The position numbers and the translations under genes are program-made. Below are positions 41,156-49,023 of a DNA stretch of 64,000 bases, piece after piece. This stretch comes from Pigmentiphaga sp. (GTDB lineage: Bacteria > Pseudomonadota > Gammaproteobacteria > Burkholderiales > Burkholderiaceae_B): contig JALOAI010000024.1 in NCBI GenBank assembly GCA_023228945.1, positions 1 to 64,000 on the forward strand, written 5' to 3'. Below the pieces are notes generated by a model. It was not told the origin of the DNA and did no database searches. It saw only the letters and a list, made by a program, of their open reading frames with translations. Every line of letters begins with the position of its first letter. Positions within the stretch are counted from its first letter, which is position 1.

Positions 41156-42939
41156 GCAACGAGCAACAACTAGAAATCGACTCGCCTGCACCCGAGCAGC
41201 CTACCCTCGTTAGCCGACCGTACCAGGTCGAGGCCAAGGACTGCATCTACAAGTCACTCGCCCGCTTCCGATCGTCGCTTTGCGTGATGCCCACCGGCAC
41301 CGGCAAGACGGTCGTGTTCTCGACGGTGGTCGCCGACGGGGTTCGACGTGGACGACGAGTGCTGATCATCGCCCACCGCGAGGAGCTGATTCAGCAGGGC
41401 GCCCAGAAAATCGCCGCGATCGCAGGCTGCGAGGTGGGCATCGAGATGGCCGCTCAGCGAGACGGGAGCCGCGGCAACGCACCGGTGCTGATGGCCAGCG
41501 TGCAGACGCTCGTGCACCGGCTCGAGTCCTTCGATCCGGATTTTTTCCACCTGATCATCATCGACGAGGCCCACCACGCCACCGCTCCGACATACCGCAA
41601 GATCGTCGAGCACTTCTCCTCGGCGAAGCTGCTCGGGTTCACGGCGACGCCGAATCGCGGAGACAACGTCGCCCTGCGGGCCGTGTTTGAGGACGTCGCG
41701 TATGACCTGCCGATCCTCGACGCGATCGAGGGCGGCTGGCTGGTGCCGATCGAGCAGGAGATCATCGAGACGTCGATCGACCTGAGCGAGGTAAGGCGCT
41801 CACGAGGGGACTTCACCAAAAAAGACGTCGAGCGCGTGATGAGCAGCATCGACGCGCTCGACGAGATCGCCGTGCCGACGGTCGAGCGGACGGGCGAGCG
41901 GCAGGCGATCGTGTTCGCCGTCACGGTCGACCACGCGCACCTGCTCGCGGAGGCGATTCGCAAGGCCATCCACGCGCGCGGCGGGGTCCCTCGCGTCGCC
42001 GTCGTCACCGGCACCACGCCCAACGACGAGCGCAGGTCCATCTTCGATGGCTTCCGCCAAGGGCCTCACGTCGTGCAGTACCTGGTCAACGTCGAGGTCG
42101 CCACCGAGGGCACCGACCTGCCGAGCGCGAGCGTGATCGTGATGGCTCGCCCCACACTCTCGCGTGCTCTCTACACGCAGATGCTCGGCCGCGGCACCAG
42201 GCCGCTGCCCGGCGTCGTCGACAGCGTTGACGCTGCGTCATTGGTGGCGCGCATCAAGGCCGGCGAATTCAACCTCGACGATCAGCGCGTCGCCGCTGCT
42301 GTCGCGCGCGAGTCGTCGGCGCTCAAGCGAGGAGCCGACTCGGCTGCGAGGCGGCTGTCGATCGCTCTATCGGCGAAGCCCCACATGCTGCTGATCGACT
42401 TCGCGGCCAACTCGGGCCGGCACCAGCTCGCGTCAGCTCTCGACGCGCTCGAGGGCGACGCGCTCGATGAGGGCCTCTCTCGGGAGGTCCGCGAGATCGT
42501 CAGGAACGGCGAGCGGGATTTGATCGAGGCAATCCGGCTGGCCCGACTCCGGCGCGCGGAGAAGACTCGCAAGCTCCGAGCTCGCGGCGGCGACCCGTTC
42601 GCCCTGTGGGGCCTGCCTGACCCCGAGCCCGATCGCTGGGGGCGACCGATGACGCCCGGCCAGGCCGACGTGATCGCGCGCGCCGGCATGCCGACCACCG
42701 GCCTCGACATGCGCCAGGCGAGCGCGCTCATCAGCGCAATGACCGACCGCGGCCGACGACGATTGGCCACCTACAAACAGTGCCGGGCATTGCACAAATA
42801 CGGGTGCCCGCTCGATCTCCTCGAGGGCATGACGCTCAAGCGCGCCACGGAGCTGATGGACATCCTCGTTCAGTCGCACTATCGGCCGCGCCAATATTGG
42901 TGGGCTGCGCCGCCCAGCGGAATCAAAGCGGGCGCGTGA
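41152..42939 (+). CDS. Superfamily 2 DNA/RNA helicase
   Basis: 595 residues. Q-like YQVEAKDCI, Walker A MPTGTGKTVVFS, motif Ia IAHREELI, motif II DEAHH, motif III TATP, and in the second RecA lobe VEVATEGTDLPSASVIVMAR and LGRGTRPLPG (motifs V and VI). It would unwind or remodel nucleic acid during replication or recombination, like UvsW-type phage helicases. The C-terminal 200 residues are charged and helical. Confidence 0.85.
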   Translation: MSNEQQLEIDSPAPEQPTLVSRPYQVEAKDCIYKSLARFRSSLCVMPTGTGKTVVFSTVVADGVRRGRRVLIIAHREELIQQGAQKIAAIAGCEVGIEMAAQRDGSRGNAPVLMASVQTLVHRLESFDPDFFHLIIIDEAHHATAPTYRKIVEHFSSAKLLGFTATPNRGDNVALRAVFEDVAYDLPILDAIEGGWLVPIEQEIIETSIDLSEVRRSRGDFTKKDVERVMSSIDALDEIAVPTVERTGERQAIVFAVTVDHAHLLAEAIRKAIHARGGVPRVAVVTGTTPNDERRSIFDGFRQGPHVVQYLVNVEVATEGTDLPSASVIVMARPTLSRALYTQMLGRGTRPLPGVVDSVDAASLVARIKAGEFNLDDQRVAAAVARESSALKRGADSAARRLSIALSAKPHMLLIDFAANSGRHQLASALDALEGDALDEGLSREVREIVRNGERDLIEAIRLARLRRAEKTRKLRARGGDPFALWGLPDPEPDRWGRPMTPGQADVIARAGMPTTGLDMRQASALISAMTDRGRRRLATYKQCRALHKYGCPLDLLEGMTLKRATELMDILVQSHYRPRQYWWAAPPSGIKAGA

Positions 42940-43166
42940 TGTTCGGGTTCCTCATGACCGTGGCCGAACGAATCGCCGTGCTCGAATCCAGGCGCATCCA
43001 GCCTGCTCTCGAATCGCCAATCGCAGACCTGCCCGTGGATGTTGAGGGGCGCCGCTACTGCGTCGCCTGTGGCGAGCGCCTCGTCGCGCCGGTCTACAGG
43101 CACACGTCTACGTTCATGCACCGGCGCTGCGCTGAGCTCCGCGGCTGGGGGTCGACGTCCCACTGA
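42939..43166 (+). CDS. Small CxxC protein
   Basis: 75 residues; the ATG overlaps the helicase stop. The C-terminal half (YCVACGERLVAPVYRHTSTF, HRRCAELRG) has C-C-H-C residues that could hold zinc. Function unknown. Confidence 0.6.
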   Translation: MFGFLMTVAERIAVLESRRIQPALESPIADLPVDVEGRRYCVACGERLVAPVYRHTSTFMHRRCAELRGWGSTSH

Positions 43167-43188
43167 TTGCGCCGCTCGATCTGGGCCT

Positions 43189-43204
43189 GCAATATTCTGG
43201 TTGC
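43189..43204. promoter_or_regulatory. Dyad operator-like site, one mismatch, abutting the HTH gene
   Basis: GCAAT ATTCTG GTTGC ends six bases before the ATG of the HTH protein, so a bound protein would cover its ribosome site region. Fits autoregulation. Confidence 0.6.
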
Positions 43205-43210
43205 ACGCTG

Positions 43211-43867
43211 ATGGCTCGTTCAAAGACACCCCCTAAACCCGGCGATCGCGTCGTCAAGCGCGGCGGCTCCAAGTCCGCCATCGTCATCACTGCTGACTCG
43301 ACCACCGCGACCGTCCGCTGGTCCGGGGACGCCAAGCCCAGCGAGGAGCGGACGCGTTCGCTTGTCGTGGACAACCGCTCGTCGGTCATCACCGGCGAGT
43401 TTGCGACGGTCACCAACCTGTTCGAGATCGTCGACGAGAAGATCGTGGCGACGGGCAGCTCGTGGGATGACCTGGCCAATCGCGTCGGTGTTAGCAGGCA
43501 GTACCTCACCCGAGTGCTGCGCGAACGCAGGATGCCGCTCGCCCTGGTGCTCTCGGTTTGCCGGGCGGTGGGGCTCGAACCCGAGGGCCTATTCGAGCCC
43601 ACCGATTTCGTCCGTTCGCTGGTCGCTGCCCGTTCGCGATCGTCGGGCGGATCGGGCGGTGGCTCGACCGGCGGTGGTTCGTCTCACGACGAGCTCGCGG
43701 CCGATCTGCGTGAGACCGAGGAAAAACTCGACGACGTCCGGGCTGAGCTGCGCAAGCGCGACCAGCAGATCGCCAACCTCAACCGCCAGCTCCACGATGC
43801 GCTCGGCCAGCTCGAGGTTGAGCGCCGTCCATCACACTCTCCCCAGTCACAGCACTTCACGTTCTAG
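43211..43867 (+). CDS. HTH DNA-binding regulator with coiled-coil tail
   Basis: 218 residues. N-terminal SH3-like strand set (KPGDRVVKRGGSKSAIVITA), then a helix-turn-helix (SWDDLANRVGVSRQYLTRVL followed by ALVLSVCRAVGLEPEGLF) of the Cro/CI type. A Gly/Ser linker follows at about residue 145, then a coiled coil (ADLRETEEKLDDVRAELRKR) suited to dimer formation. A dimer would suit a two-fold site such as GCAAC-N6-GTTGC, one of which abuts this gene. Repressor or activator is not decidable. Confidence 0.7.
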   Translation: MARSKTPPKPGDRVVKRGGSKSAIVITADSTTATVRWSGDAKPSEERTRSLVVDNRSSVITGEFATVTNLFEIVDEKIVATGSSWDDLANRVGVSRQYLTRVLRERRMPLALVLSVCRAVGLEPEGLFEPTDFVRSLVAARSRSSGGSGGGSTGGGSSHDELAADLRETEEKLDDVRAELRKRDQQIANLNRQLHDALGQLEVERRPSHSPQSQHFTF

Positions 43868-43891
43868 TAATCAGTCAGAAGGAGTCTTCAC

Positions 43892-44632
43892 GTGTCGTTA
43901 TCCGCAGTCGCCATGCAACGTCGCCTCACGGCGATCCAAGTTCTCCACGCCAAGGTTTCCTCGCTCAGGAAGGAACGGGGAAACGCCTCGAACGCGTGGG
44001 GGAAAAAAGAGAAGGACGCACTCGCCAAGCGCGACGCGCTGATCGAGGAGGCCGTACCCGGAGCGAAGCTCTGCCGCGAGCGCCTTCTCAAACTGCAGGA
44101 GGCCCACGCTCGTCTCAGGACGATCCGCTCCGACAAGTCCTCGGACCTCACCAGGCGAGCGACGAAGATCGCCGAGTTTGAGGGCTTCCTCAACGAGGTG
44201 ATCGCAGCGTCGTTGAACGACGAGCAGCTGCCTCTCGACCTCGGCGAGAAGGCCTCGATTGCCGAAGGGCTCGCCCTCACACCGGGCGCGATCAAGGCGA
44301 TCGGTGCGGCGGCCAACGAGGCGCTCGCTGATGCGGCCTTGCAAGACCCCGAGGCCGAACCCGACGCCGAGGTGCAGGACCTCGCCGGTGCGATCGCAGC
44401 GATGGGCCTCGAGGGATTCTCGCTCAGCTCGACACCCGAAGCGGAGGCTGGCGAGGATGCTGGCGAGGATGCTGGCGAGGATGCTGGCGAGGATGCTGGC
44501 GAGGAGCCCGACGACGCCAGCGAGGAGGAATCCGAGGAGGCCAGCGAGGAGGAACAACCCGACGAGTCCAAGGCCCCACGTAGGCGCTCGCGCAAGCCGA
44601 AGGCTCAGGCCATCGAAGACTTCGCCTTCTAA
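43892..44632 (+). CDS. Acidic helical protein with AGED repeats
   Basis: 246 residues from a GTG with AGAAGGAG upstream. Helical Lys/Arg-rich N-terminal half, then an acidic C-terminal part with five A-G-E-D units and ESEEASEEEQPDES, ending in a basic patch (RRRSRKPKAQ). Function unknown; the charge pattern resembles nucleic-acid mimic or chaperone tails. Confidence 0.65.
   Translation: MSLSAVAMQRRLTAIQVLHAKVSSLRKERGNASNAWGKKEKDALAKRDALIEEAVPGAKLCRERLLKLQEAHARLRTIRSDKSSDLTRRATKIAEFEGFLNEVIAASLNDEQLPLDLGEKASIAEGLALTPGAIKAIGAAANEALADAALQDPEAEPDAEVQDLAGAIAAMGLEGFSLSSTPEAEAGEDAGEDAGEDAGEDAGEEPDDASEEESEEASEEEQPDESKAPRRRSRKPKAQAIEDFAF
44447..44506 (+). repeat. Five 12-bp tandem repeats
   Basis: GCTGGCGAGGAT four times plus GCTGGCGAGGAG, coding for A-G-E-D/E. 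In-frame minisatellite. Confidence 0.85.
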
Positions 44633-44637
44633 TCTCC

Positions 44638-44653
44638 GCAACTAATCAGTTGC
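44638..44653. promoter_or_regulatory. Dyad operator-like site GCAAC-N6-GTTGC (perfect)
   Basis: GCAAC TAATCA GTTGC just after the stop at 44632 and 74 bases before the start at 44728. CTACGTTTT 18 bases downstream could be a -10 element. Confidence 0.7.
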
Positions 44654-44727
44654 ACCGGTCGCCGACGCCAGCTACGTTTTCCCGCGTGGCTGGGTCGGCG
44701 ACTCCATTTGCAGACGAGGTAACCGCG

Positions 44728-45000
44728 ATGCTCGTGGACATCGGCAGCGTGATCGATGCGCACCTGATGACCTACAAGGTGTCCGGCAAGCACGTCATGT
44801 TTCTCTCCCGATGGTGGCGGGTCACTGAGGTCTTCGAGCGCGACGGCAAGCGGATGTACAAGCTCGTCGCGCGGCCGGCAGTGGACCGCAACGGCAACCC
44901 GCGGCCGCTGATCTGCAAAGCCTGCTCGAGCCTCAAGCTGCGCCAGGGCGAGACCGGGCAGTGGCGGTGCGAGTGCGGCTCGATCGGGGTCGCGCCGTGA
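44728..45000 (+). CDS. Small zinc-ribbon protein
   Basis: 90 residues; the ATG at 44728 has GAGG 11 bases upstream, better than earlier GTG or TTG codons. C-terminus CKACSSLKLRQGETGQWRCE-C is a zinc ribbon. First gene of the recombination block. Confidence 0.65.
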   Translation: MLVDIGSVIDAHLMTYKVSGKHVMFLSRWWRVTEVFERDGKRMYKLVARPAVDRNGNPRPLICKACSSLKLRQGETGQWRCECGSIGVAP

Positions 45001-45252
45001 CGCTCGACCTGTTCGAGTCGCCGAGCTCAGCCGTGGTCTCGGACTGCGGTCGCTACCCTGCTAGGCGCGAGCCGGGTCTGCGGCTGGGGCAACGTGCGTC
45101 CGGAGTGGCGGCCCCGGCACGTGATGGCGATGATCCGCGACGCCTGCCTCGAGCCGATGGCGCTGGCGCTGACCGGCCAGGGCGAGCCCAGCCATCCGCT
45201 GTACCTGCGGGGTGACCTGCAGCCGCAGCCGGTCATCGACGTCGCGCTCTGA
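44997..45252 (+). pseudogene. Small gene with apparent frameshift
   Basis: A GTG overlapping the previous stop opens a frame (MTLDLFESPSSAVVSDCGRY) that soon turns Arg/Pro-rich and ends at 45215. The next frame over reads as good protein to 45252 (RPEWRPRHVMAMIRDACLEP, MALALTGQGEPSHPLYLRGD). One base change would join them; otherwise the second part may start at the GTG at 45094 (52 residues). Confidence 0.45.
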
Positions 45253-45298
45253 TCGGCCGGGGAATACCCGTCGGATAACGCGGTTTGATCGATCGACC

Positions 45299-46513
45299 AT
45301 GAGCGTTGATACCCATTGCGCCTGCGGCTACGTGTGGTCGGCCAGGCCCGACGGCTGCGATTGCCTAGCACCTACGGAGAGGCCCACGCCAACCCCAGAG
45401 CAGGGCTCGGCGGAGTGGCTTGCCCAACGCCGTGGAGGCATTGGCGGCTCGGAGATCAGCGCGCTGTACCGCAAGCCCGATGGGACGTGCGCTCACCCGT
45501 GGATGAGCCAGGTTCGGCTTTGGGGAATCAAAACCGGTCGCATCGAGGAGAAACAGCCGACGCCCCAAGAGGCGCCGCACCTCTACCTCGGCAAGATCCT
45601 CGAGCGACCCGTACGCGAGATGTACGAGGTCTTCTCGGGCCGCACGGTGGTCGATGGCGTGACGCTGCTGCGAGACTCCGAGTCGCCGGTGCTGATCGCC
45701 AGCACTGATGGTGAGCAGCGCTGTTCGTCACGACCTGAACCGGGCATCTACGAGGGCAAGGTCACCACCGTTTTTCGTCGCAAGGAATGGTTCAAGCGCG
45801 TGCCCGAGCCAGTCACCGGCGAGGAGGTCGAGGTCGAGACCGTTCCCCCTCACTACCACTGGCAGTGCCAGCACTACATGGCCTGCACCGGCATGCAGTG
45901 GGCGACTGCGGTGGCGTTCATCCAGGCTGATCGACAGCCGATCCAGTGGCGGGACCTCGAGCGGCACGACCGAGCTATCGACGACATGCGCGAGCGAGCA
46001 GCTCGCTGGTGGCGTGACTACGTCGTGGCCGACGTGCAGCCGCCCGTCGACGACTCGCCCGCGACCGAAGCTGCGCTTCGAGAGATTCACCGCGAGGCCG
46101 AGGACACCATGATCCTCCTACCGGCTGCGTTCGCGGCTGTGCTCGATCGGCTCGAGGCAGTCGACGGATTCACTCGCATGCTCAAGCGCGAGAAGCAGCG
46201 TCTGCGCAACCTCGTGTTGTCAACGCTCGGGCCTGCAGTGCTCGCCATGATCGCCGACGACGGTCGCGGATGGAGTCTCCGCGGTGACTCGGGCCGCTCC
46301 CTCCGCTCCCTGACTGCCGCTGGCGTCGCGCGAGCTCGCAAGATCGTGAAGGGCCGATCCGTCGCCAAGATCCCGACGGAGGTCGAGCACCAGGTCGACG
46401 TCCTCTTCTCGCTCAGCGCCCAAGCGTTCGCTCCCGGACAAGCGCTCAGCGCCAAAGCAATTCACCTCGCTCAACTCGCGGCTCTCGCCGCCCAACAAGC
46501 AGCAACGGAGTAG
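45299..46513 (+). CDS. YqaJ-type viral recombinase (lambda-exonuclease-like)
   Basis: 404 residues. N-terminal Cys pair, then GSAEWLAQRRGGIGGSEISA and further on GKILERPVREMYE, an Asp in ASTDGEQ and the EGKVTT core of the PD-(D/E)XK nuclease, then HYHWQCQHYMACTG. This is the YqaJ family, which resects DNA ends 5' to 3' for single-strand annealing. The next gene, four bases on, encodes its RecT-like partner. Confidence 0.85.
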   Translation: MSVDTHCACGYVWSARPDGCDCLAPTERPTPTPEQGSAEWLAQRRGGIGGSEISALYRKPDGTCAHPWMSQVRLWGIKTGRIEEKQPTPQEAPHLYLGKILERPVREMYEVFSGRTVVDGVTLLRDSESPVLIASTDGEQRCSSRPEPGIYEGKVTTVFRRKEWFKRVPEPVTGEEVEVETVPPHYHWQCQHYMACTGMQWATAVAFIQADRQPIQWRDLERHDRAIDDMRERAARWWRDYVVADVQPPVDDSPATEAALREIHREAEDTMILLPAAFAAVLDRLEAVDGFTRMLKREKQRLRNLVLSTLGPAVLAMIADDGRGWSLRGDSGRSLRSLTAAGVARARKIVKGRSVAKIPTEVEHQVDVLFSLSAQAFAPGQALSAKAIHLAQLAALAAQQAATE

Positions 46514-46516
46514 ACC

Positions 46517-47356
46517 ATGACTCAAGCAACCGAAACCGCCCTCGCGCCCGTGGCCCCCTCGTCCGTGGCCCCGGCCCCCCACAACATCAACATCACGGAC
46601 ACCCAGGGTATCAACGCCTTCTCGAGCGAGAAAGATTTCGCTACCGCGCAGCGAATAGCTAAGGCTCTCGCTTCGAGCACGATCGTGCCGAGCGACTATC
46701 GCAACAACATCCCCAACGTGCTGATCGCCTTGGAGCTGGCCGGACGGATCGGCGCTTCGGTGTTCGCGGTCATGCAGAACATGCACATCATCAACGGGCG
46801 CCCGAGTTGGAGCGCCTCGTTCCTGATCGCCACCGTCAACACCAGCGCTCGGTTCACGCCGCTGCGGTTCCGATGGGAGCGAGACAAGCAAGGCAGGGTG
46901 ACTGGTTGCCGTGCCGTCGCTCGTGACCGCGAGAACAACGAGGAATGCGAGGGCGCCCTGATCACCATGCAGATGGCCCACGCCGAGGGCTGGTACGAGA
47001 AGAAGGGCAGCAAGTGGCAGACCATGCCCGAGCAGATGCTCATGTATCGGGCGGCGGGATTCTGGGCCCGCGTCTACGCGCCCGAGCTCAGCCTGGGCAT
47101 GCACACGCGCGAGGAGATCGAGGACATCACTCCGCCTCCTGCGGCGGCCGAGCCTGTTGTCGTCCAAGTGCCGAACCGGCCGCAGCCAGACGATCTCATG
47201 GGGATGATCGAGGCCAGCGGACCGCTACACAGCAGCGTTCCGAAACAGCGGTCGCCCAACCGCAGCCAGAAGCAACAGAAGCTGCCCAGCGCTCACCCGG
47301 ACGCCGAGCCGCCCTACGAGGAGGATCTCCCGTACGACGAGGAGCCACCGCAATGA
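46517..47356 (+). CDS. recT: RecT-family single-strand annealing protein
   Basis: 279 residues. VLIALELAGRIGASVFAVMQ, then INGRPSWSASFLIATVN, MAHAEGWYEKKGSKWQTMPE and LMYRAAGFWARVYAPELSLG closely follow a RecT-like family common in phages. It anneals complementary strands during recombination-dependent replication. Pro/Gln-rich C-terminal tail with acidic end (YEEDLPYDEEPPQ), as seen in SSB-like partners. Coupled to the tiny gene at 47353. Confidence 0.85.
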   Translation: MTQATETALAPVAPSSVAPAPHNINITDTQGINAFSSEKDFATAQRIAKALASSTIVPSDYRNNIPNVLIALELAGRIGASVFAVMQNMHIINGRPSWSASFLIATVNTSARFTPLRFRWERDKQGRVTGCRAVARDRENNEECEGALITMQMAHAEGWYEKKGSKWQTMPEQMLMYRAAGFWARVYAPELSLGMHTREEIEDITPPPAAAEPVVVQVPNRPQPDDLMGMIEASGPLHSSVPKQRSPNRSQKQQKLPSAHPDAEPPYEEDLPYDEEPPQ

Positions 47357-47430
47357 GTGGCTCTCAAGCTGAGCAACTCGGCAACGCGATCGTCTATTGC
47401 AAAACTGTGGTGGCGGAGGGCGAGCGGTGA
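47353..47430 (+). CDS. Tiny coupled reading frame (25 residues)
   Basis: MSGSQAEQLGNAIVYCKTVV and five more residues. Its ATG overlaps the RecT stop and its TGA overlaps the GTG of the next gene, so ribosomes could pass through all three. May be a real micropeptide or only a coupling device. Confidence 0.4.
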   Translation: MSGSQAEQLGNAIVYCKTVVAEGER

Positions 47431-47969
47431 TCCTCGCCGGCGACCCGGGCAAGCGGTGCGGGCTCTCGCTATACAGCGGGGGCGTGCTCGCTACCAGCAC
47501 GATCGACGGTGATGACATCGACCGGATCGTGCTGGTGATGGAGGCCTTCGCCGAACTCTCGAAGGGCGACGGCATCGTGGTGGTCGAGGATCAGTACGCG
47601 GCCGTGCACACCAACCGCACCGGTCGCGGGCAGATCAACGTCAAGTCGGTGATCAAGCTCGTCGAGCGACGCACCAACCTCGTTGCTGTCGCTCGTTCGT
47701 TCCGCCTGGTCACCAAGCTGGTCAAGCCATCGACGTGGCAAGGGCCGGCGTTCAAGTCGGTGCCGCGGTTCAACGACTACGGTGCCGAGCTCGACACCAA
47801 GACCCGCGCGGGCCTGTTCGTGCAGCAGCGGGTCATGACCGTGCACCGCGGGTCGGTGCCGGGCGCAGGCGGCAAGTCGAAGGCTGTCCCGTCGCAGCTG
47901 CTGCCGAAAGACGAGCAGGATGCGGCTGCGATCGCGCTCTACTGGGCTACTTGGCGATCGGGAGACTGA
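47427..47969 (+). CDS. RuvC-like Holliday junction nuclease
   Basis: 180 residues from a GTG. ILAGDPGKRCGLSLYSGGVL carries the first Asp of the RNase H-like fold, VVVEDQYAA the Glu, and KDEQDAAAIALYW the final Asp pair, as in RuvC-type phage resolvases. It would cut branched DNA before packaging. Confidence 0.75.
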   Translation: MILAGDPGKRCGLSLYSGGVLATSTIDGDDIDRIVLVMEAFAELSKGDGIVVVEDQYAAVHTNRTGRGQINVKSVIKLVERRTNLVAVARSFRLVTKLVKPSTWQGPAFKSVPRFNDYGAELDTKTRAGLFVQQRVMTVHRGSVPGAGGKSKAVPSQLLPKDEQDAAAIALYWATWRSGD

Positions 47970-47971
47970 CC

Positions 47972-48202
47972 ATGAAGCAGCTGAACCTGGGCCCGCACGG
48001 TCGACTCCGCTTCGAGATCTCGGAGCTGCCTGCTCACCGCTATCGGCTGACGCTCGAGGCCGTCGTCGCGGGCAAGGTCATCAAGCAACTCGACCGCCGC
48101 GACTTCGACAACCTGCAACAGACTTGGCGAGCGGTGGCCGAGTTTGGTGCCGATCGTCAAGCCGAGTTCGCTCTGCGAGCCGCGGAGAGTCAACGGCGGT
48201 GA
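47972..48202 (+). CDS. Small protein of unknown function
   Basis: 76 residues; GGGAGA upstream of the ATG at 47972, two bases after the RuvC-like stop. Beta-rich then helical. No family recognised. Confidence 0.6.
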   Translation: MKQLNLGPHGRLRFEISELPAHRYRLTLEAVVAGKVIKQLDRRDFDNLQQTWRAVAEFGADRQAEFALRAAESQRR

Positions 48203-48298
48203 GCACTCCCGCTCGCGGGCCTGTTCGGCCCAGATCAGCAAGCTGTCGCAACCTGTTGCGGTCGCCTTGCTTCACGATCGCCGGTCGCCTCAAATGGA

Positions 48299-48350
48299 GA
48301 AGCCCCCGCGGCGCAACGCGGAGGCTTCGGGTTGGTGGCGAGACGCCACC
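48299..48350 (+). other. Two adjacent hairpins in a gene leader
   Basis: GAAGCC...GGCTTC with an inner CGCG stem, then GGTGGCG-AGA-CGCCACC. They end 16 bases before the GTG at 48367. Same plan as the elements at 2.6-5.2 kb. The preceding 48203-48298 stretch holds GCAAC-CT-GTTGC (short-spaced dyad) and no gene I can support. Confidence 0.5.
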
Positions 48351-48366
48351 GCGCAAGGAGTGTTGA

Positions 48367-49023
48367 GTGCCCCAAGACGATACTTGCCAGAGCATCGCGG
48401 ACGCAAGCCTGACGATCGATTCAAAAGCGCTCGAGCCAGTCGACGACGCACACGCCCGCGAGAACCTCTGGGCCAACTGCGGCCCGACTGCGATCGCTGC
48501 AGCGCTCGGCATTCGGGTCGCCGACGTGCGACCAGCCGTGCAACCGTGGCGAGGGTACATGGGCGTGCGCGAGTTCAGGTCTGCGATCCCGCGAGCGGGC
48601 GGACGGATCGTTCGATCGTGGTCCAAGCCGATCGGTCTGACGGACCCGTTCGATCTCGACTACGAACTCGCTGACGCGACCATCGACACCGGCGGCCATC
48701 CGATCGTCGTGATGGTCCGGTTCTGCGGGCCGTGGGATGGGGTGCCTCGAGCAGCCGCGACCTACCGGCACGCGTTCGCCTATCGCAGGGTGTTCGTCCG
48801 TCCGCTCGAGCGGTTCGCTCAGCGAGCACACGGCCCCGGATGGGTCTGCGACGTCAACAACTGGAGCTGCAGCGAGGCTGCGCCGTGGCTGCCGGCCTAC
48901 AGCTGGCGAAACCTCGTGCTGGTCGGGATGCTGCCCGAGCGCGGCAACGGGACGGTTGCGATCGACTGGATGGCGCAGGTCGAGCGCGTGCGATCAACAG
49001 AGCGCCAGAGGAGCGACCGATGA
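48367..49023 (+). CDS. Papain-like/C39-like cysteine peptidase fold protein
   Basis: 218 residues from a GTG with AAGGAG upstream. WANCGPTAIAAALGIRVADV is the CGPT-A motif with the catalytic Cys of C39/BtrH-like folds. A His (YRHAFAYRRVFVR) and an Asp/Asn (CDVNNWS) follow in the right order. It may cleave a peptide or be an inactive fold. It immediately precedes the initiator gene, with overlapping stop and start. Confidence 0.5.
   Translation: MPQDDTCQSIADASLTIDSKALEPVDDAHARENLWANCGPTAIAAALGIRVADVRPAVQPWRGYMGVREFRSAIPRAGGRIVRSWSKPIGLTDPFDLDYELADATIDTGGHPIVVMVRFCGPWDGVPRAAATYRHAFAYRRVFVRPLERFAQRAHGPGWVCDVNNWSCSEAAPWLPAYSWRNLVLVGMLPERGNGTVAIDWMAQVERVRSTERQRSDR

Noticed and set aside
1312..44653. 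GTTGC half of the dyad as a plain -35 box with a -10 17-19 bases on
   Set aside because: It fits some copies (1312, 2231, 39721, 44638), but in others the -10 would fall on the start codon (51920, 24489) or there is no gene (35637). An operator explains all.
48248..48259. GCAAC-CT-GTTGC
   Set aside because: Two-base spacing instead of six; not counted as a copy of the dyad.
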